A model generated the notes under the pieces. The model ran no database searches and had not been told where the DNA came from. It saw nothing but the letters and a program-made list of their open reading frames with translations. This document shows, piece by piece, positions 23,094 through 24,509 of a stretch of 24,509 nt of DNA. Location: positions 1 to 24,509 of the forward strand of contig DDXV01000011.1 in assembly GCA_002347815.1 (NCBI GenBank). The letters run 5' to 3'. Numbering within the stretch: the first letter of the stretch is position 1; each line of letters starts with the position of its first letter. The stretch is from Syntrophaceae bacterium UBA2251. GTDB taxonomy: Bacteria > Desulfobacterota > Syntrophia > Syntrophales > UBA2251. A program made the position numbers and the translations under genes.

Positions 23094-24403
23094 CCGGCGG
23101 CGCCCGTCTTTTTGACCTGCATCCGGATCATCGCGGCGTAACGGCCGGCGGCGCCCATGTTCGCGATGACCCTGTCCCGGCCCTTCTCTCCCAGGCGGCG
23201 GCGCTCTTCCGGGTGGCGGATCATCTCGATCAGACGGGCGGCGAGGTCCGCGCCGTCGCGCACCATGATGCCCGCCCCGGTCTCCTCCAGCAGCGCCCGC
23301 TCTTCCCGGAAATCGTCCATGAACCGCCCGTAGAACACGACCTTCCCCCACGCCGCCGCCTCGAGGATGTTCTGCCCCCCCTTCGGGACAAGCGACCCCC
23401 CGCAGAAGACCGCCGTCGCCAGGCTGTACACCTTGAAGAGCTCGCCGATCACGTCGATCACGATGACGCGCTCCCCCGCCCTCTTTTTGCCCTTGTTCAA
23501 TTCCGACATCGTGATGCAGTCCGGGAATCCCGCGTCCCGGACGAGTTTGAGCACCGCCGCCGCCCGTTCCACATGACGGGGGATCAGGATCAGTTTGGCG
23601 GCGGGATCCGCCTCGAGCAACCGGCGATAGACGTCGAGCACGATCGCCTCCTCCCCTTCGTGCGTGCTCCCCGCGACGAAGACCGGTTCCGACTCCGTCA
23701 GCCCAAGGCGCCGCGCGATGTCCTCGCGGATCTTCGGCGACGCCTTGGCGGCCAGGCTGTCGTATTTGGCGTTGCCCAGCACGTGGATCTTCTTCGCGGG
23801 CACCCCCATGGCCTCCGCCCGTTCGGCGTCGGCCTGCGAGATGACCCCCATTTCATCCACCGCCGCCAGGACCTCCCGCCAGAAAAAGCGCGTCAGGACG
23901 AAGCGCCTGAAGGAGCGGGGCGAAATCCGGCCGTTCACCATGACCACGCGGATCCCCCGGTCCTTGCAGTGCCGGAGGAAATTCGGCCAAAGCTCCGTTT
24001 CGACGGGGATGAACAGATCGGGACGGACACGGTCGATGACGCGTCGCACCACGCATCCGAGATCGAGGGGATAGTAGATCGAGACCGTCGCGGCGGTGGC
24101 GATCCTGCGGGCCATCTCCTGGCCCGTTTCCGTGCTCGTGGACAGGACAATGCAGGCCGCCGGGAAATGCTCCCGGAGCGAGGCGATGATCGGCGCCGCC
24201 GCCGTGACCTCTCCGACGGAGACCGCGTGCACCCAGATCCGCGGCGTCCCCTCCATCCGGGCAAACAGGTCCGGACGGATCAGGCCGAATTTCGGGCCGA
24301 TGCTCCGGCGGTACTTTCCCCGAAAGAGGATTTTCGCCCCGTAGTAGGGCACGGCGAAGACCGCCGCGAGGACGAGGACCAGATTGTACAGGGGGTACAG
24401 CAT
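23087..24403 (-). CDS. waaA: 3-deoxy-D-manno-octulosonic acid (Kdo) transferase
   Basis: WaaA attaches Kdo from CMP-Kdo to the lipid A precursor at the inner membrane. The 438-residue GT-B protein begins with a membrane anchor (MLYPLYNLVLVLAAVFAV). The catalytic-base block WVHAVSVGEVTAAAPII is followed by STSTETGQEMA, PVETELWPN, VNGRISPRSF, FVAGSTHEGEE, IPRHVERA and, in the C-terminal domain, GGSLVPKGGQNILEAAAWGK. The start at 24403 has GGGGAG 8 bp upstream; a TTG at 24439 would extend it by 12 residues without support. It shows the organism makes LPS. Confidence 0.95.
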   Translation of the reverse strand: MLYPLYNLVLVLAAVFAVPYYGAKILFRGKYRRSIGPKFGLIRPDLFARMEGTPRIWVHAVSVGEVTAAAPIIASLREHFPAACIVLSTSTETGQEMARRIATAATVSIYYPLDLGCVVRRVIDRVRPDLFIPVETELWPNFLRHCKDRGIRVVMVNGRISPRSFRRFVLTRFFWREVLAAVDEMGVISQADAERAEAMGVPAKKIHVLGNAKYDSLAAKASPKIREDIARRLGLTESEPVFVAGSTHEGEEAIVLDVYRRLLEADPAAKLILIPRHVERAAAVLKLVRDAGFPDCITMSELNKGKKRAGERVIVIDVIGELFKVYSLATAVFCGGSLVPKGGQNILEAAAWGKVVFYGRFMDDFREERALLEETGAGIMVRDGADLAARLIEMIRHPEERRRLGEKGRDRVIANMGAAGRYAAMIRMQVKKTGAAGL

Positions 24404-24448
24404 CTTCGTGCTCCCCGGGAAACCCTTCCCACGGTTCAAATCGCGGGG

Positions 24449-24477
24449 ATCATCGCCCCTTTGGCCCCGTCTGTCAA
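24449..24477 (-). promoter_or_regulatory. Possible waaA promoter
   Basis: On the minus strand TTGACA (24472-24477), 17 bp, then GATGAT (24449-24454), about 45 bp before the waaA start. A second TTGACA lies further upstream near 24493-24498 without a matching -10. Confidence 0.4.
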
Positions 24478-24509
24478 GAACATTCCCGCCCGTGTCAAGA
24501 GCAAATAGA

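Overview
The window looks like chromosomal DNA from a GC-rich, strictly anaerobic Gram-negative bacterium, most likely a deltaproteobacterium (Desulfobacterota, possibly a syntroph or sulfate-reducer relative). The reasons are a selenocysteine-containing Tat-exported formate dehydrogenase, a four-subunit pyruvate-type ferredoxin oxidoreductase, a lipid A Kdo transferase (so an outer membrane with LPS), a Tup tungstate transporter, and a NikMN-type nickel/cobalt ECF transporter. The taxon is an inference from gene content; there is no rRNA or other marker here.

Layout. (1) Positions 1-4944, minus strand: a membrane-anchored periplasmic formate dehydrogenase. The alpha subunit carries selenocysteine 196 encoded by an in-frame UGA, the beta subunit runs off the left edge, and the maturation protein gene fdhE lies upstream. 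fdnG and fdhE share an upstream motif, GTCATGNNTGACA. (2) 5166-5936, minus: undecaprenyl-diphosphatase. (3) 6040-10668, minus: a tungstate/molybdate unit made of a helix-turn-helix/PBP-like regulator, two divergent TupA-type binding proteins, a TupB permease and a TupC ATPase. (4) 10856-12681, plus and divergent from the regulator: a three-gene cassette coding for a stand-alone TiaS-like 'FDDTDS' kinase-like protein, a 72-residue unknown protein and a molybdenum-storage-protein-like amino-acid-kinase-fold protein. (5) 12729-15315, minus: nikMN-nikQ-nikO ECF transporter with overlapping ATGA junctions, preceded by a half-preserved NikR-type operator and a truncated nikR remnant. (6) 15654-16445, minus: an SDR-family protein with altered catalytic residues. 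(7) 16446-16938: no confident protein gene; it holds a REP-like palindrome, a good sigma-70 promoter, a folded leader RNA and a strong intrinsic terminator. (8) 16939-20025, plus: porCDAB-like oxidoreductase. (9) 20198-22830, minus: a visibly more AT-rich restriction-modification island (vsr, restriction enzyme, C5-cytosine methyltransferase). (10) 23087-24403, minus: waaA.

How the genes fit together. Formate dehydrogenase needs Mo or W, selenium and FdhE. The same stretch carries high-affinity W/Mo uptake, a sensor-like regulator, a putative Mo/W storage protein and a nickel transporter that could feed hydrogenases. I read 1-15315 as a metal-supply neighbourhood for formate/H2 metabolism; that link is inference from proximity. 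The most interesting unexplained items are the TiaS-like/72-aa/MoSto cassette (10856-12681), the second TupA with a changed ligand loop, the structured leader plus terminator before the por operon, and the decapitated nikR next to the nickel transporter.
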